The notes beneath the pieces were generated by a model that saw only the letters and a list, made by a program, of their open reading frames with translations, searched no databases and was not told where the DNA came from. A program made the translations under genes and the position numbers. Below, in pieces: positions 8,644-17,515 of a stretch of DNA of 64,000 nt (positions are counted from its first letter, which is position 1; each line of letters begins with the position of its first letter). This DNA is from Cloacibacterium rupense (GTDB lineage: Bacteria > Bacteroidota > Bacteroidia > Flavobacteriales > Weeksellaceae), in contig NZ_BMLV01000003.1 of NCBI RefSeq assembly GCF_014645495.1, forward strand, positions 124,001 through 188,000. Direction: 5' to 3'.

Positions 8644-10362
8644 TTAACTAATTCCGTTCATCATTTTCTTTAATCTTGGTGATAATATAGCCAAAATAAT
8701 TGCTGCAATACCACAAAGAATTACGAAAACCATAAAGAACTCATATAAATTATGAATTTCAAAACCCGCAAAATTAGTATTTTCTATTGGTATTTGTTCT
8801 TTTTCAAATAATGCTACTTGCTCAGTAGTTAAAGTTACTTTTTTATCTAAAACATCTTGAAGATTAATCCCTAGCTTCTCAGCTTTTTCAAACTTATCTC
8901 CAGTTGCTGGAATAATTGCACCTAGAGAACCTGCCAATGCATAACCTGCAGCATTTGAAATAAAGAAAACGCCATATAATAAAGAAGCAAATCTCTTTGG
9001 AGCAAGTTTACCTACCAATGAAAGCCCTATCGGTGACAGACAAAGCTCTCCCATTGTTTGAATAAGGTATAATAACATTAACCACTTAATAGCTAATAAT
9101 CCTGTATTTCCTAAATCTTTTACATTATGAGCAATAATAAAATAACTTAAAGCAATTAACCCAAGCCCTATTGCTTGTTTCATAGGCGATACTGGTTCTT
9201 TACCTTTTGCTCTAAGTTTGTCCCATAATAAACTAAATGGCAAAGCTAGTGCGACCACAAAAATACCATTAAAAATTTGAACCATCGAAGGAGGCATATT
9301 CCAACCTAGAATATTCCTATCCGTCTGATTGTCAGCTATAAATGTTAATGAAGAGCCAGCTTGCTCAAAAGCAGCCCAAAAGAAAATAATGAAGAAAGAA
9401 ACGATATAAATTACCCAGATTCTTTGTCTCTCTACTTTATTTTCAGCCGAACTCATAATCAAAAATGCTAATGAAATACCTGCAGAATAGATAAATGGAT
9501 ATATGATTCCTTTAATCAGTTTACCCATTTCAACTGAAGTAAAACCAAACTCTCCTACCAACACATATCTAAATACAAAAAATAGTGTAACAAACAAAAA
9601 TCCAGCTATTCCAATAGATTTTCCAGAAAAGTTTGCGGTTTGTGTTTCACCGTCTTCAAAATCAGCACTTGTATTATTTTTTGGTAATCCACCAATGGGT
9701 CTACCTTCTGGTGTTACTACATATTTATTTTTTAAAATGAAGAATGTAACTGTTCCAATTATCATAGCAATTGAAGCTGCTAAGAATCCCCATTTAAAAG
9801 CAAAAATATCTCTAGCACCAGTTGCAGCATCTTTTACATCTCCTAAATATGGACAAATAAATTGTCCAAGAAATGCCCCCATATTGATACCCATATAAAA
9901 TATGGTAAAAGCTGAATCTAATTTTGATTTTTCTTCTTTCGGATAAAGGCTTCCTACCATAGATGAAATATTAGGTTTAAAAAACCCATTCCCAAAAATG
10001 ATAATAAATAATGCCAACCACATAATTAATTTAGCACTACCTAAATTTGCAGAAAAAGTAGAAGCGCTAATAAAAAGTAGAAACTGCCCTATTGCCATCA
10101 AAGAACCACCAACCAAAATTGCATTTCTATTACCTATATATTTGTCTGATATAAAACCTCCTAAAAGTGGTGTTAAATAACATAAAGCTAAAAATCCCCC
10201 ATAAATAATTGCTGCATCAGCTTCTTTTATTAATAGAGAATTTACCATAAATAGAGTTAATAGAGCACGCATTCCGTAGAAATTGAAACGCTCCCACATT
10301 TCTGTACCAAATAAAACCCAAAGACCTTTCGGATGTCTAGATTGAGCTTGAACTGTATCCAT
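8644..10362 (-). CDS. POT-family proton-coupled peptide transporter (copy 2)
   Basis: A 572-residue POT/PTR2 transporter. Helix 1 carries 'EMWERFNFYGMRALLTLF' and helix 5 'IFYMGINMGAFLGQF'. It is about 80 residues longer than copy 1, with an insertion near the C-terminus (about residues 500-540, a charged loop before the final helix) and a longer cytoplasmic loop near residue 215-240 containing 'DFEDGETQTANFSGK'. It sits between the two other POT genes on the same strand and is bounded by stem-loops on both sides, so it is likely an independent transcription unit. Differences in the loops suggest different substrate preference, which is inference. Confidence 0.92.
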   Translation of the reverse strand: MDTVQAQSRHPKGLWVLFGTEMWERFNFYGMRALLTLFMVNSLLIKEADAAIIYGGFLALCYLTPLLGGFISDKYIGNRNAILVGGSLMAIGQFLLFISASTFSANLGSAKLIMWLALFIIIFGNGFFKPNISSMVGSLYPKEEKSKLDSAFTIFYMGINMGAFLGQFICPYLGDVKDAATGARDIFAFKWGFLAASIAMIIGTVTFFILKNKYVVTPEGRPIGGLPKNNTSADFEDGETQTANFSGKSIGIAGFLFVTLFFVFRYVLVGEFGFTSVEMGKLIKGIIYPFIYSAGISLAFLIMSSAENKVERQRIWVIYIVSFFIIFFWAAFEQAGSSLTFIADNQTDRNILGWNMPPSMVQIFNGIFVVALALPFSLLWDKLRAKGKEPVSPMKQAIGLGLIALSYFIIAHNVKDLGNTGLLAIKWLMLLYLIQTMGELCLSPIGLSLVGKLAPKRFASLLYGVFFISNAAGYALAGSLGAIIPATGDKFEKAEKLGINLQDVLDKKVTLTTEQVALFEKEQIPIENTNFAGFEIHNLYEFFMVFVILCGIAAIILAILSPRLKKMMNGIS

Positions 10363-10439
10363 ATTTTTTAATTGTTAAATTTTTATTAAGATTCACAAAT
10401 ATAGTTTTTTTTGAAAAACTACCGCATTTTTATATCACA

Positions 10440-10467
10440 AAAAAATCGCAGTAAAACACTGCGATTT
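10440..10467 (-). terminator. terminator after POT copy 3
   Basis: Perfect 10-bp stem AAATCGCAGT (10443-10452) / ACTGCGATTT (10458-10467) with a 5-nt loop. On the minus strand it is followed by a T-run, as expected for the end of the third POT gene. Confidence 0.8.
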
Positions 10468-10484
10468 ATCATTATTTATAGAAC

Positions 10485-12188
10485 TTAAACTCCTTTTTCT
10501 TTCATTACTGCATTTAATCTTTTCAGCATACTTAAGCCTAAAATAGTTGCAAAAATTAGCAACCCAAAATTCACCAAGAAATAATATTCTTTGTTCTCAT
10601 AACTGTACCAAGTACTTGCCAAAATCCCAGAAAGTTTATTCCCCACAGAATTTGCCAAGAAAAAACCACCCATCATTAAAGCGGTAATTCTGGTAGGCGA
10701 CAGCTTAGAAACGATGGACAATCCCATAGGTGAAAGACATAATTCGCCAATGGTTATCACGCCGTAACTTGCCACTAACCAAAGTGGCGAAACTTTAACA
10801 GCTCCATTTCCACCTGCAAAAACCGCAAAAACCATCACCAAACAAGACAATGCAGTGATAAATAAACCAATCATAATTTTAGTAGGTGTAGTTGGTTCTT
10901 TTTTTCGTTTCCTCAGAAAAGCCCAAAATGCAACTACCACAGGCGTTAAAGCAATTACCCAAAACGGATTAATCGACTGAAATAATTCTGTATTGTAGAG
11001 ATAGACTTTTTGGTCGGGATTTTTTTCTAATTCTGCCTTTTTCTCTGGCGCAATATTTCTGAAATAAATATCTTTCCCAGTAGTTTTTAATGTTTTTCCG
11101 TCTTCTCCTTTTTCTGTTCTAAATTCATTATCATAAATAGGAACTTCTTTATTTACAAAGCTTAAACCAGTTTTTCCTTTTTTACCATTTTCATCTTTAT
11201 CACCATCAATCATATAAATTGACTTTAATGGATTAACTAGAGGAGCAGAAATTTCTCTATCTGTATAATAATTTGCCCAACGTGTTAATGCAGTACCATT
11301 TTGCTTAAAAATCGCCCAAAAAAACATACTCACCAAAAAGATAGAAAGCAAAGCACCGATTGGTCTTTTCTCCTCAGAATTGGCTTTGAAGTAGAGTGAA
11401 GCATAAAAATAAATCACAGGAATACACGCAAAAATAAAGGCATCTGTATTGGTACTACCAAAAATCGTTTTTCCTAAAACTAAAGTCGGTACTACCCAAC
11501 CAATAGCTCCTGCAATAATGGCAGGTAAGAAAACTTTAACCAAAACATCAGAAATTTTGGTATCTCCTTTTTCGGCTGGTTTCATTTCAGAGGCTTTTTT
11601 CACGTGTTTTAAACCGAAAGAAAAAATAATTAACCCTAAAAACATTCCTATTCCTGCGGTGATGAAGGCTTCTCCCCAACCAAATTTATTACGCATAAAT
11701 GCTGCTATAATGTTACATACAAAAGCTCCGATATTAATTCCCATATAGAAAATATTGTAACCCGTGTCTTTTTTGTCTTTGTATTCTGGTTCGGAATAGA
11801 GGTTTCCTAAAAGCGTAGAAATTGTAGGTTTAAAAAAACCGTTTCCAACAATAATTAATCCTAAAGAAGTATAAAAAAGTGGCAAATCCTTAAAAATTCC
11901 TAATCCGATATATCCAATTCCCATTAAAAATCCCCCCAAATAAATTGATTTTACATATCCCAAAACTCTATCTGCCAAAAATCCACCCAAAAACGGGGTA
12001 AGATAAGTAAGCGCAATATAAGTCCCGAAAATATCATCTGCTACTTTGTCTGGCAACCCCAAACCACCGCCAATTCCTTCTGGTTCTATGGCATAAAGCA
12101 CGAAAATTCCTAAAATCAAATAATAGCCAAATCTTTCCCACATTTCTGTGAAAAATAAAAACGGTAAACCTTTTGGATGTTGTTTCAT
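10485..12188 (-). CDS. POT-family proton-coupled peptide transporter (copy 3)
   Basis: A 567-residue POT/PTR2 transporter. It has 'EMWERFGYYLILG' in helix 1 and 'IFYMGINIGAFV' in helix 5. Compared with copy 1 it has a large charged insertion at about residues 325-400 ('DKDENGKKGKTG', many Lys/Glu), which probably forms an extramembranous loop between late helices. It is the first gene of the three-copy POT array in the direction of transcription, and its upstream region diverges from the toxin-antitoxin pair. The insertion is the clearest structural difference between the three paralogues. Confidence 0.92.
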   Translation of the reverse strand: MKQHPKGLPFLFFTEMWERFGYYLILGIFVLYAIEPEGIGGGLGLPDKVADDIFGTYIALTYLTPFLGGFLADRVLGYVKSIYLGGFLMGIGYIGLGIFKDLPLFYTSLGLIIVGNGFFKPTISTLLGNLYSEPEYKDKKDTGYNIFYMGINIGAFVCNIIAAFMRNKFGWGEAFITAGIGMFLGLIIFSFGLKHVKKASEMKPAEKGDTKISDVLVKVFLPAIIAGAIGWVVPTLVLGKTIFGSTNTDAFIFACIPVIYFYASLYFKANSEEKRPIGALLSIFLVSMFFWAIFKQNGTALTRWANYYTDREISAPLVNPLKSIYMIDGDKDENGKKGKTGLSFVNKEVPIYDNEFRTEKGEDGKTLKTTGKDIYFRNIAPEKKAELEKNPDQKVYLYNTELFQSINPFWVIALTPVVVAFWAFLRKRKKEPTTPTKIMIGLFITALSCLVMVFAVFAGGNGAVKVSPLWLVASYGVITIGELCLSPMGLSIVSKLSPTRITALMMGGFFLANSVGNKLSGILASTWYSYENKEYYFLVNFGLLIFATILGLSMLKRLNAVMKEKGV

Positions 12189-12273
12189 AAAAGATGATTG
12201 ATAAATAATGATTGATATAAAACTGATTGTTTTTTCAAAAATAGGTTTTTTAAATTAAATCTAAAATTTTTTC

Positions 12274-12281
12274 TAACTTTG
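12274..12281 (+). promoter_or_regulatory. -7 box of toxin-antitoxin operon
   Basis: TAACTTTG matches the Bacteroidota -7 consensus TAnnTTTG and lies 20 bp before the antitoxin start. No clear -33 TTG was seen at the right distance. Confidence 0.5.
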
Positions 12282-12301
12282 ATGAAAGTTAATTTTAAAA
12301 A

Positions 12302-12568
12302 ATGGAAATCACGATAAAAGACCTTGAAAATAATCTAAAGACTTTACCTAAAGAACTTTTGGGCAACGTAAATGATTATATTGATTTCTTAAAAGAAAAA
12401 TATTTGAATAAAGAAAAAAATAATTCGTCCGAAAGAATGCAAGAAGAAACATTCAAACTCACTGAAAATCAGAAAAAAAATTTAGACAATCAAGAAAATT
12501 TAGATGATTCTGAATTTCAAGACCATGATGAATTTCTAGTTGAATTAAAGAAAGAATATGGATTATAA
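12302..12568 (+). CDS. putative antitoxin of ParE-type module
   Basis: An 88-residue, strongly charged protein. The N-terminal half ('LPKELLGNVNDYIDFLKEKY') looks like a DUF2281-type helical segment, and the C-terminal half is acidic and Gln/Asn/Asp-rich, as expected for a disordered toxin-neutralising tail. It overlaps the downstream RelE/ParE-family gene by 11 bp, the usual translational coupling of type II antitoxin and toxin. No classical DNA-binding domain is obvious, so autoregulation is uncertain. The assignment rests mainly on gene order. Confidence 0.7.
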   Translation: MEITIKDLENNLKTLPKELLGNVNDYIDFLKEKYLNKEKNNSSERMQEETFKLTENQKKNLDNQENLDDSEFQDHDEFLVELKKEYGL

Positions 12569-12851
12569 AATTAGGATTTCGCCAATTGCGAAAGCTAATA
12601 TTAAAGAAGCTGTTTCTTATTATAAAAAAGAGGCTTCTTTAAAAGTTGCCCAAAATTTTGTAAAAGATTATGAGCTAACTTTACAAAAAATCAAGCAAAA
12701 TCCTTTCTTCCAAATCTATTATAAAAACTTCAGAGGCTTACCTCTTAAAAAATTTCCATACATTATTTTCTTTCAAGTTGATGAAAGTAAAAAACTTATT
12801 AGTATAAATGCTGTTTTCCAAGGAAACCAAGACATTGATAAACGTCCATAA
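12558..12851 (+). CDS. type II toxin, RelE/ParE superfamily
   Basis: A 97-residue basic protein with the RelE/ParE fold pattern: N-terminal 'ISPIAKANIKEAVSYYKKE', helical hairpin, then the beta strands 'GLPLKKFPYIIFFQVD' and 'KKLISINAVFQGNQD'. ParE-type toxins poison gyrase and RelE-type cleave mRNA; the sequence alone does not decide which applies. It overlaps the antitoxin gene and is followed by a stem-loop terminator shared with the convergent DPP IV gene. The pair sits between the peptide transporters and the peptidase without a functional link that I can see. Confidence 0.85.
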   Translation: MDYKIRISPIAKANIKEAVSYYKKEASLKVAQNFVKDYELTLQKIKQNPFFQIYYKNFRGLPLKKFPYIIFFQVDESKKLISINAVFQGNQDIDKRP

Positions 12852-12888
12852 AAAACCGCAAAAGAATTTTTTTTCTTCTGCGGTTTTA
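12852..12888. terminator. bidirectional terminator
   Basis: Inverted repeat AAAACCGCA...(12853-12860) / TGCGGTTTT (12879-12887) with additional A/T pairing, between the convergent toxin and DPP IV genes. T-runs on either strand suit both directions. Confidence 0.7.
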
Positions 12889-12912
12889 ATTTATCTTCAA
12901 ATGTCTAACTTT

Positions 12913-15042
12913 CTACAAATTCTCCAAAATAAAATCCGTCATTTTTTGGTACAATTGCGGACGCGTTTGCCCACCGTAAATTCCGTGATTTTTGTCTGGA
13001 TACGCCATAAATTCAAACTGTTTTTTGTTTTGAATTAACGCTTCCGAAAATTCCATAGAATTTTGAAAATGTACGTTATCATCGGCTGTTCCGTGAATTA
13101 ATAAGAATTTACCTTTTAACAATTTAGCAAAAGTAGTTGGCGAGTTTTGGTCATAACCATCAGGATTTTCTTGTGGTGTTTGCAAGAATCTTTCGGTGTA
13201 TATAGAATCATAATATCTCCAATTGGTAACTGGCGCTACGGCAATTCCTGCTTTGAAAACATCTGCACCTTTAGTCATTGCCAAACTCGTCATATAACCA
13301 CCAAAACTCCAACCAAAAATTCCGATTCTAGACTTGTCAATATAAGATTGATTTCCGAACCATTTTGCAGCAGCAATCTGGTCTTCAATTTCGTATTTTC
13401 CTAGATTTTTGTAGGTAACTTTTTTGAATTTTGTTCCTCTATAACCCGTTCCACGTCCGTCAACACAAGCTACAATGTATCCTTTTTGCACCAAATGATT
13501 GAACCAAAGTCCGTTTCCTCCGTCCCAAGAATTTGATACAGATTGAGAACCTGGCCCAGAATATTGATACATAAATAACGGATATTTTTTATTCGGGTCA
13601 AAGTTTTTAGGCTTAATGATATAAGCGTTCATTTGATCACCTGCTTCATTTGGAATGGTAATAAACTCACGAGTTGCAATATTATCTGCATTTAATTTTG
13701 ACAATAAAGCGTCATTGTTTTGAAGTTCTTTCAGAGATTTTCCGTTGCCATCTTTCAAGGTGTAAACATAAGGTTTATTGGCGGTAGAACTGGTCTCAAT
13801 GAAATACTGATAATTTTTAGAAAAATCTGCTCTATTATTGCCTTCAGCTTGAGAAAGCAACATCATTTTACCATTATCAATATTCACTTTAGAAACCACT
13901 TTGTTCAAGCTTCCTTTTTCTGTAGTTTGAATGAAAACTTCTTTGGTTTTAGGATTAAATCCGTAATAATCTGTAATTTCCCAATTACCTTTGGTTACAG
14001 GTTTTTTAAGATTTCCTTTGGCATCAAACCAATATAAATGACGGAAACCACTTCTCTCTGAAGCCCAAAGAAAAGAATTATCATCTAAAAACTCTAATGT
14101 CATTCCGTCTGTTTCAATCCAAGCATTATCTGTTTCTGAAATTAATTTAGAAACCGCACCAGTAGAAGTATTTACTTTTAAAATATCAACTTTATTCTGA
14201 TGTCTATTAGAAGTTGCGATTGCTACCTCATCATTTTTTGCAGTGCTATAAACTTGGGGAATATAATAGTTTTCAAAATTAGATAAGTTTAAATCTAAAG
14301 TTTTACCAGAACTTAATTGATACAAATGTGCCGAAACGGTAGAATTTACTTCACCCGCTTTTGGATATTTATAGGTCATTAATTTCGGATATAAATTTTT
14401 ACCATAAATCGGAATATTGATTTCAGGAACTTTACTTTCGTCTGATTTTACAAAGATTAAGGCATCACTACCTTTGCTCCATTGGTAAAAATCTGCATGC
14501 CCGAATTCTTCTTCATACACCCAATCTCCAATACCATTAATGATAGAATTTTTCTTACCATCTGTAGTAATTTGAGTGATTTTACCCGAAGCTAAGTCTT
14601 GATAATACAAGTTATTATCTACCACGAATGCCACTTTAGCAGCATCTGGAGAAAATTTTGGTTCTTGCACAAAATTCCCATTATTTAAACTGATGACTTT
14701 GCCAGATTTCAAATCTTTAACATCAAATTTTCCTAAAAAAGAATGTCTGTAAATAGGTTCTGATTCTTTTTGGAGAAGAATTTTAGACTCGTCATCAGAA
14801 AAAGTATAACTTTCAAAACCGCCTTCTACCAAAGTTCCCACTTTCTGTGTGGTTTTGTAAGAATATTTCACGATTCCTTCACGTTCTATCACGGCATAAT
14901 TTTCGCCATCTTTAAGCGAAGAAATTCCAGAAATTCCTTTTCCGCGATAGTAACCCGAGTAAATTTTGTCTAGCGTAATTTCTTGTGCAAAAGCAATATT
15001 TGCCATTACCAAAAAACACGCGCTAATGAGTAATTTTTTCAT
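12913..15042 (-). CDS. secreted dipeptidyl peptidase IV-like (S9B) peptidase
   Basis: A 709-residue serine peptidase that removes N-terminal X-Pro (or X-Ala) dipeptides. It has a Sec signal (about residues 1-19, ending 'IAFAQ'), an eight-bladed propeller with the substrate N-terminus-binding Glu motif 'DWVYEEEFG', and an alpha/beta-hydrolase domain with the nucleophile elbow 'GWSFGGY' (Ser579), the acidic 'HGTADDNVHF' and 'DKNHGIYGG' (His686). It probably acts in the periplasm or on the cell surface. The released dipeptides fit the three POT transporters close by. Confidence 0.93.
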   Translation of the reverse strand: MKKLLISACFLVMANIAFAQEITLDKIYSGYYRGKGISGISSLKDGENYAVIEREGIVKYSYKTTQKVGTLVEGGFESYTFSDDESKILLQKESEPIYRHSFLGKFDVKDLKSGKVISLNNGNFVQEPKFSPDAAKVAFVVDNNLYYQDLASGKITQITTDGKKNSIINGIGDWVYEEEFGHADFYQWSKGSDALIFVKSDESKVPEINIPIYGKNLYPKLMTYKYPKAGEVNSTVSAHLYQLSSGKTLDLNLSNFENYYIPQVYSTAKNDEVAIATSNRHQNKVDILKVNTSTGAVSKLISETDNAWIETDGMTLEFLDDNSFLWASERSGFRHLYWFDAKGNLKKPVTKGNWEITDYYGFNPKTKEVFIQTTEKGSLNKVVSKVNIDNGKMMLLSQAEGNNRADFSKNYQYFIETSSTANKPYVYTLKDGNGKSLKELQNNDALLSKLNADNIATREFITIPNEAGDQMNAYIIKPKNFDPNKKYPLFMYQYSGPGSQSVSNSWDGGNGLWFNHLVQKGYIVACVDGRGTGYRGTKFKKVTYKNLGKYEIEDQIAAAKWFGNQSYIDKSRIGIFGWSFGGYMTSLAMTKGADVFKAGIAVAPVTNWRYYDSIYTERFLQTPQENPDGYDQNSPTTFAKLLKGKFLLIHGTADDNVHFQNSMEFSEALIQNKKQFEFMAYPDKNHGIYGGQTRPQLYQKMTDFILENL

Positions 15043-15076
15043 TTTATCAAATTATATTATCTTTAATTTTTTCATT

Positions 15077-16117
15077 CTATTCCGAAAAAGCACCATAATA
15101 GGCAGCTCCGTATAAACCTGTTTTGCTATTTAGATTAAGATAAATAGGAATTTCAGAAAGCAAAGGTTCCATTTCATTACATTTTAAGAAACTCGCTTCA
15201 AATTTATCTTTATTGATGAAGTTATAAATTCTTGGCGGAATTCCTCCTCCTAAAACCAACCCACCAGTTGCTTTGTAATTGAGCACCATATTATTGGCTC
15301 TACGAGCCATAAAATCAACAAACATTTCCATTGCTAAAACACAAGTAGGATTGAGCTCTCTAATTGCCGTATGACTTACCACTGCAGACTTATCTGCTTC
15401 TTCTTCAAATTTCTGTGTCAACCAACCTGGCTCTTCGTGACCTTTTACGTCTCGTAAGAATTGATAGATTTTAAAAATAGCAGGTCCAGAAACTAAGCGT
15501 TCCCATATGATAATTTCGCCATAGGTTTTTTGTAGAAATTTCATCAACTCAAATTCTACTTCTGTTCTTGGCGCAAACTCACTATGCCCACCTTCTGAAG
15601 GCATTGGTCTAAGGTATTTTCCATCCCAAAAAAGGCAAGCTTCACCTAAGCCTGTTCCCGGCGCTAAAACTGCAATATGCCCACCAATAGAAGGATTACC
15701 TTGTCTGATGGTTTTCATAAATTCATCATCTACTTCTGCCAAACCAAAAGAAGTGGCTTCTAAATCATTAATCAAATATACTTTATCCACTCCAAGGTCT
15801 CTTCTTAGCTCTCTTATATCTATTTTATAGATAATATTAGTAGTATGGCAAATCCCATCTACCACAGGACCAGCAGCACCTATAGAAATGCGGTCTGGTT
15901 TTTCTAAATTATTTTTTTTAATAAAATCTAAGAAAATTTCTGAAAGAGAAAGGTAATTGTTGGTCACATAAGTATCTTCTAATTCTAGTACCATTTTTCC
16001 GTTTTCTGAAACAAATTTTGCGATATTGGTTTTAGTACCGCCTACATCTGCTGCAAAAACTGATAGACCATTATTCTCTGGATGATTAATCTGTGGTAAA
16101 TACAAAGGAAATTTCAT
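15077..16117 (-). CDS. glk: glucokinase (Glk/PF02685 family)
   Basis: A 346-residue sugar kinase that phosphorylates glucose with ATP. The phosphate-1 motif 'AADVGGTKTNIAKF' is near residue 24, the conserved 'LAPGTGLGEA' near residue 150, and a glycine-rich 'GGLVLGGGIPPRI' follows near residue 285. The length fits the bacterial glucokinase family. It lies 34 bp downstream of the DPP IV gene's start on the same strand, so it is upstream of DPP IV in transcription. It can feed glucose released by the glycosidases of this region into glycolysis. Confidence 0.9.
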   Translation of the reverse strand: MKFPLYLPQINHPENNGLSVFAADVGGTKTNIAKFVSENGKMVLELEDTYVTNNYLSLSEIFLDFIKKNNLEKPDRISIGAAGPVVDGICHTTNIIYKIDIRELRRDLGVDKVYLINDLEATSFGLAEVDDEFMKTIRQGNPSIGGHIAVLAPGTGLGEACLFWDGKYLRPMPSEGGHSEFAPRTEVEFELMKFLQKTYGEIIIWERLVSGPAIFKIYQFLRDVKGHEEPGWLTQKFEEEADKSAVVSHTAIRELNPTCVLAMEMFVDFMARRANNMVLNYKATGGLVLGGGIPPRIYNFINKDKFEASFLKCNEMEPLLSEIPIYLNLNSKTGLYGAAYYGAFSE

Positions 16118-16258
16118 GATTTAATATTTTGGGGTAATAAGTTCTTATTTTAGTGGCATTAGTAGAAATAAAACTACTGCGTGTTACAGTATTATTTTTA
16201 TTCTAAAAACATCGTTAAAAATACTATTTTTTCAAAAAACTAAAGTCAAAAAACATGA

Positions 16259-16915
16259 TTAAATTTGTAATTTCATTTTTTTGATTTCTTCAGCGTCTGG
16301 CAAAACTCCATGTACAATCCCAGAAGAATGAAAATTTTTAGCTCTTGTGAAATTTTTTATTTCTGAAATATTGGTAGAACGCAGTCCGCCACCACAGAGA
16401 ATATCAATTCTTTTATTAGACAATTCTGTCAAAGTTTTTAAAATTTCTTTTCCCTCCAGAACATTAGATTTGGTACCAGAAGTAAGAATGGTTTTAAAAC
16501 CACAATTGATAATTTCTTCTAAAGATTTATGATAATCTTTCACTCGGTCAAAAGCTCTGTGAAATGTACAAGGAATGCCGTCTGCCAATTCTACTAATTC
16601 TTTATTTTGAATAAAATTAACTTCTAAATTTTCGTCTAAAATTCCAAAAACGAAACCATCTGCTCCTTTTTTTTTAAATTCTAGGAGCTGTCTTTTCATC
16701 TCTTGAAATTCTTCATCAGAATAACAAAAATCACCACCCCTGGTTCTAATCATCACAAAAATAGGAATTGTAATTTCTTTTTTCAGTTCCATAAAATCGT
16801 GAAGAGATGGTGTAGTTCCGCCTAATTCAAATCCTGCACAAAACTCTATTCTATCTGCTCCAGCTTTGGCAGCAAGAAGTGCAGACTTATTGTTAAAACA
16901 AGCAATTTCTAGCAT
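16259..16915 (-). CDS. cutC: CutC family protein
   Basis: A 218-residue TIM-barrel-like protein. It begins 'MLEIACFNNKSALLAAKAGA', with 'RIEFCAGFELGGTTPS' and 'GADGFVFGILD' typical of CutC. The family was named for copper homeostasis, but its biochemical role is not settled, and in Bacteroidota it often sits near glycan-use genes, as here. It starts 3 bp after the end of the GxxExxY gene on the same strand and probably shares a transcript with it. Confidence 0.9.
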   Translation of the reverse strand: MLEIACFNNKSALLAAKAGADRIEFCAGFELGGTTPSLHDFMELKKEITIPIFVMIRTRGGDFCYSDEEFQEMKRQLLEFKKKGADGFVFGILDENLEVNFIQNKELVELADGIPCTFHRAFDRVKDYHKSLEEIINCGFKTILTSGTKSNVLEGKEILKTLTELSNKRIDILCGGGLRSTNISEIKNFTRAKNFHSSGIVHGVLPDAEEIKKMKLQI

Positions 16916-16917
16916 TT

Positions 16918-17295
16918 TTATAGTTTATTTACAATTCTATGAATTCCGTCTTTTAACAACTGTGTTTTGAAATTAATCAATAATCCTAACTTTAAATTCG
17001 TAAATTTCAAATACGTTTTAGTTTGAGCAAAATGAATAGGATGAAGTTCCAAAACTGATTTCACTTCAATTATTACTTTATTTTCGACTAAAATATCAAT
17101 TCGATAGGCATTATCTATACCTATTTCTTTATAATTTAAGGGTAGAGAATATTGCTGTTTTACTTTTAAACCTAATTTTTGTAATTCATAAACAAGTGCC
17201 GTTTCATAAGCATTTTCTAAAAGTCCGACCCCTAAATTTTTATGTACTTCAATTGCAGCACCTATTATTTTGTATGAAATCTCATTCTCAGTCAT
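16918..17295 (-). CDS. GxxExxY family protein
   Basis: A 125-residue protein with the defining motif 'GVGLLENAYETAL' (G-x-x-E-x-x-Y) near residue 24 and the PD-(D/E)XK-like core 'RIDILVENKVIIEVKSV', which suggests a nuclease-like fold. The biological role is not established. It is immediately upstream of cutC (2 bp) and follows a 220-bp spacer with a large hairpin, so it may head a small operon or be an insertion in a glycan locus. Members of this family are scattered and often horizontally moved. Confidence 0.88.
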   Translation of the reverse strand: MTENEISYKIIGAAIEVHKNLGVGLLENAYETALVYELQKLGLKVKQQYSLPLNYKEIGIDNAYRIDILVENKVIIEVKSVLELHPIHFAQTKTYLKFTNLKLGLLINFKTQLLKDGIHRIVNKL

Positions 17296-17429
17296 AGTTA
17301 TTATTTGTTTTTAAACGCAAAGATTAAAAAATTTCATTATAAGAAGTTAAGAGAGCAAAGACTTAATCAACAGGTTGATTTTATTAAGCTCTTATTTTAT
17401 ATCTAAAAACAATCACAATAATGATTATT

Positions 17430-17472
17430 TTGCAAGCTTTTCAATTCGCCTGCGAATAAAACTTTGCAAGCT
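17430..17472. repeat. imperfect hairpin in spacer
   Basis: The 220-bp spacer between the glycosylasparaginase and GxxExxY genes holds a long imperfect inverted repeat: TTGCAAG...ATTCGC (17430-17448) against GCGAAT...CTTTGCAA (17452-17469). It may terminate the glycosylasparaginase transcript. Otherwise the spacer is AT-rich and empty. Confidence 0.55.
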
Positions 17473-17515
17473 TAAAAAGTTATTTATTTATAAAAAATTC
17501 TTTGCGTTTTTTTAT

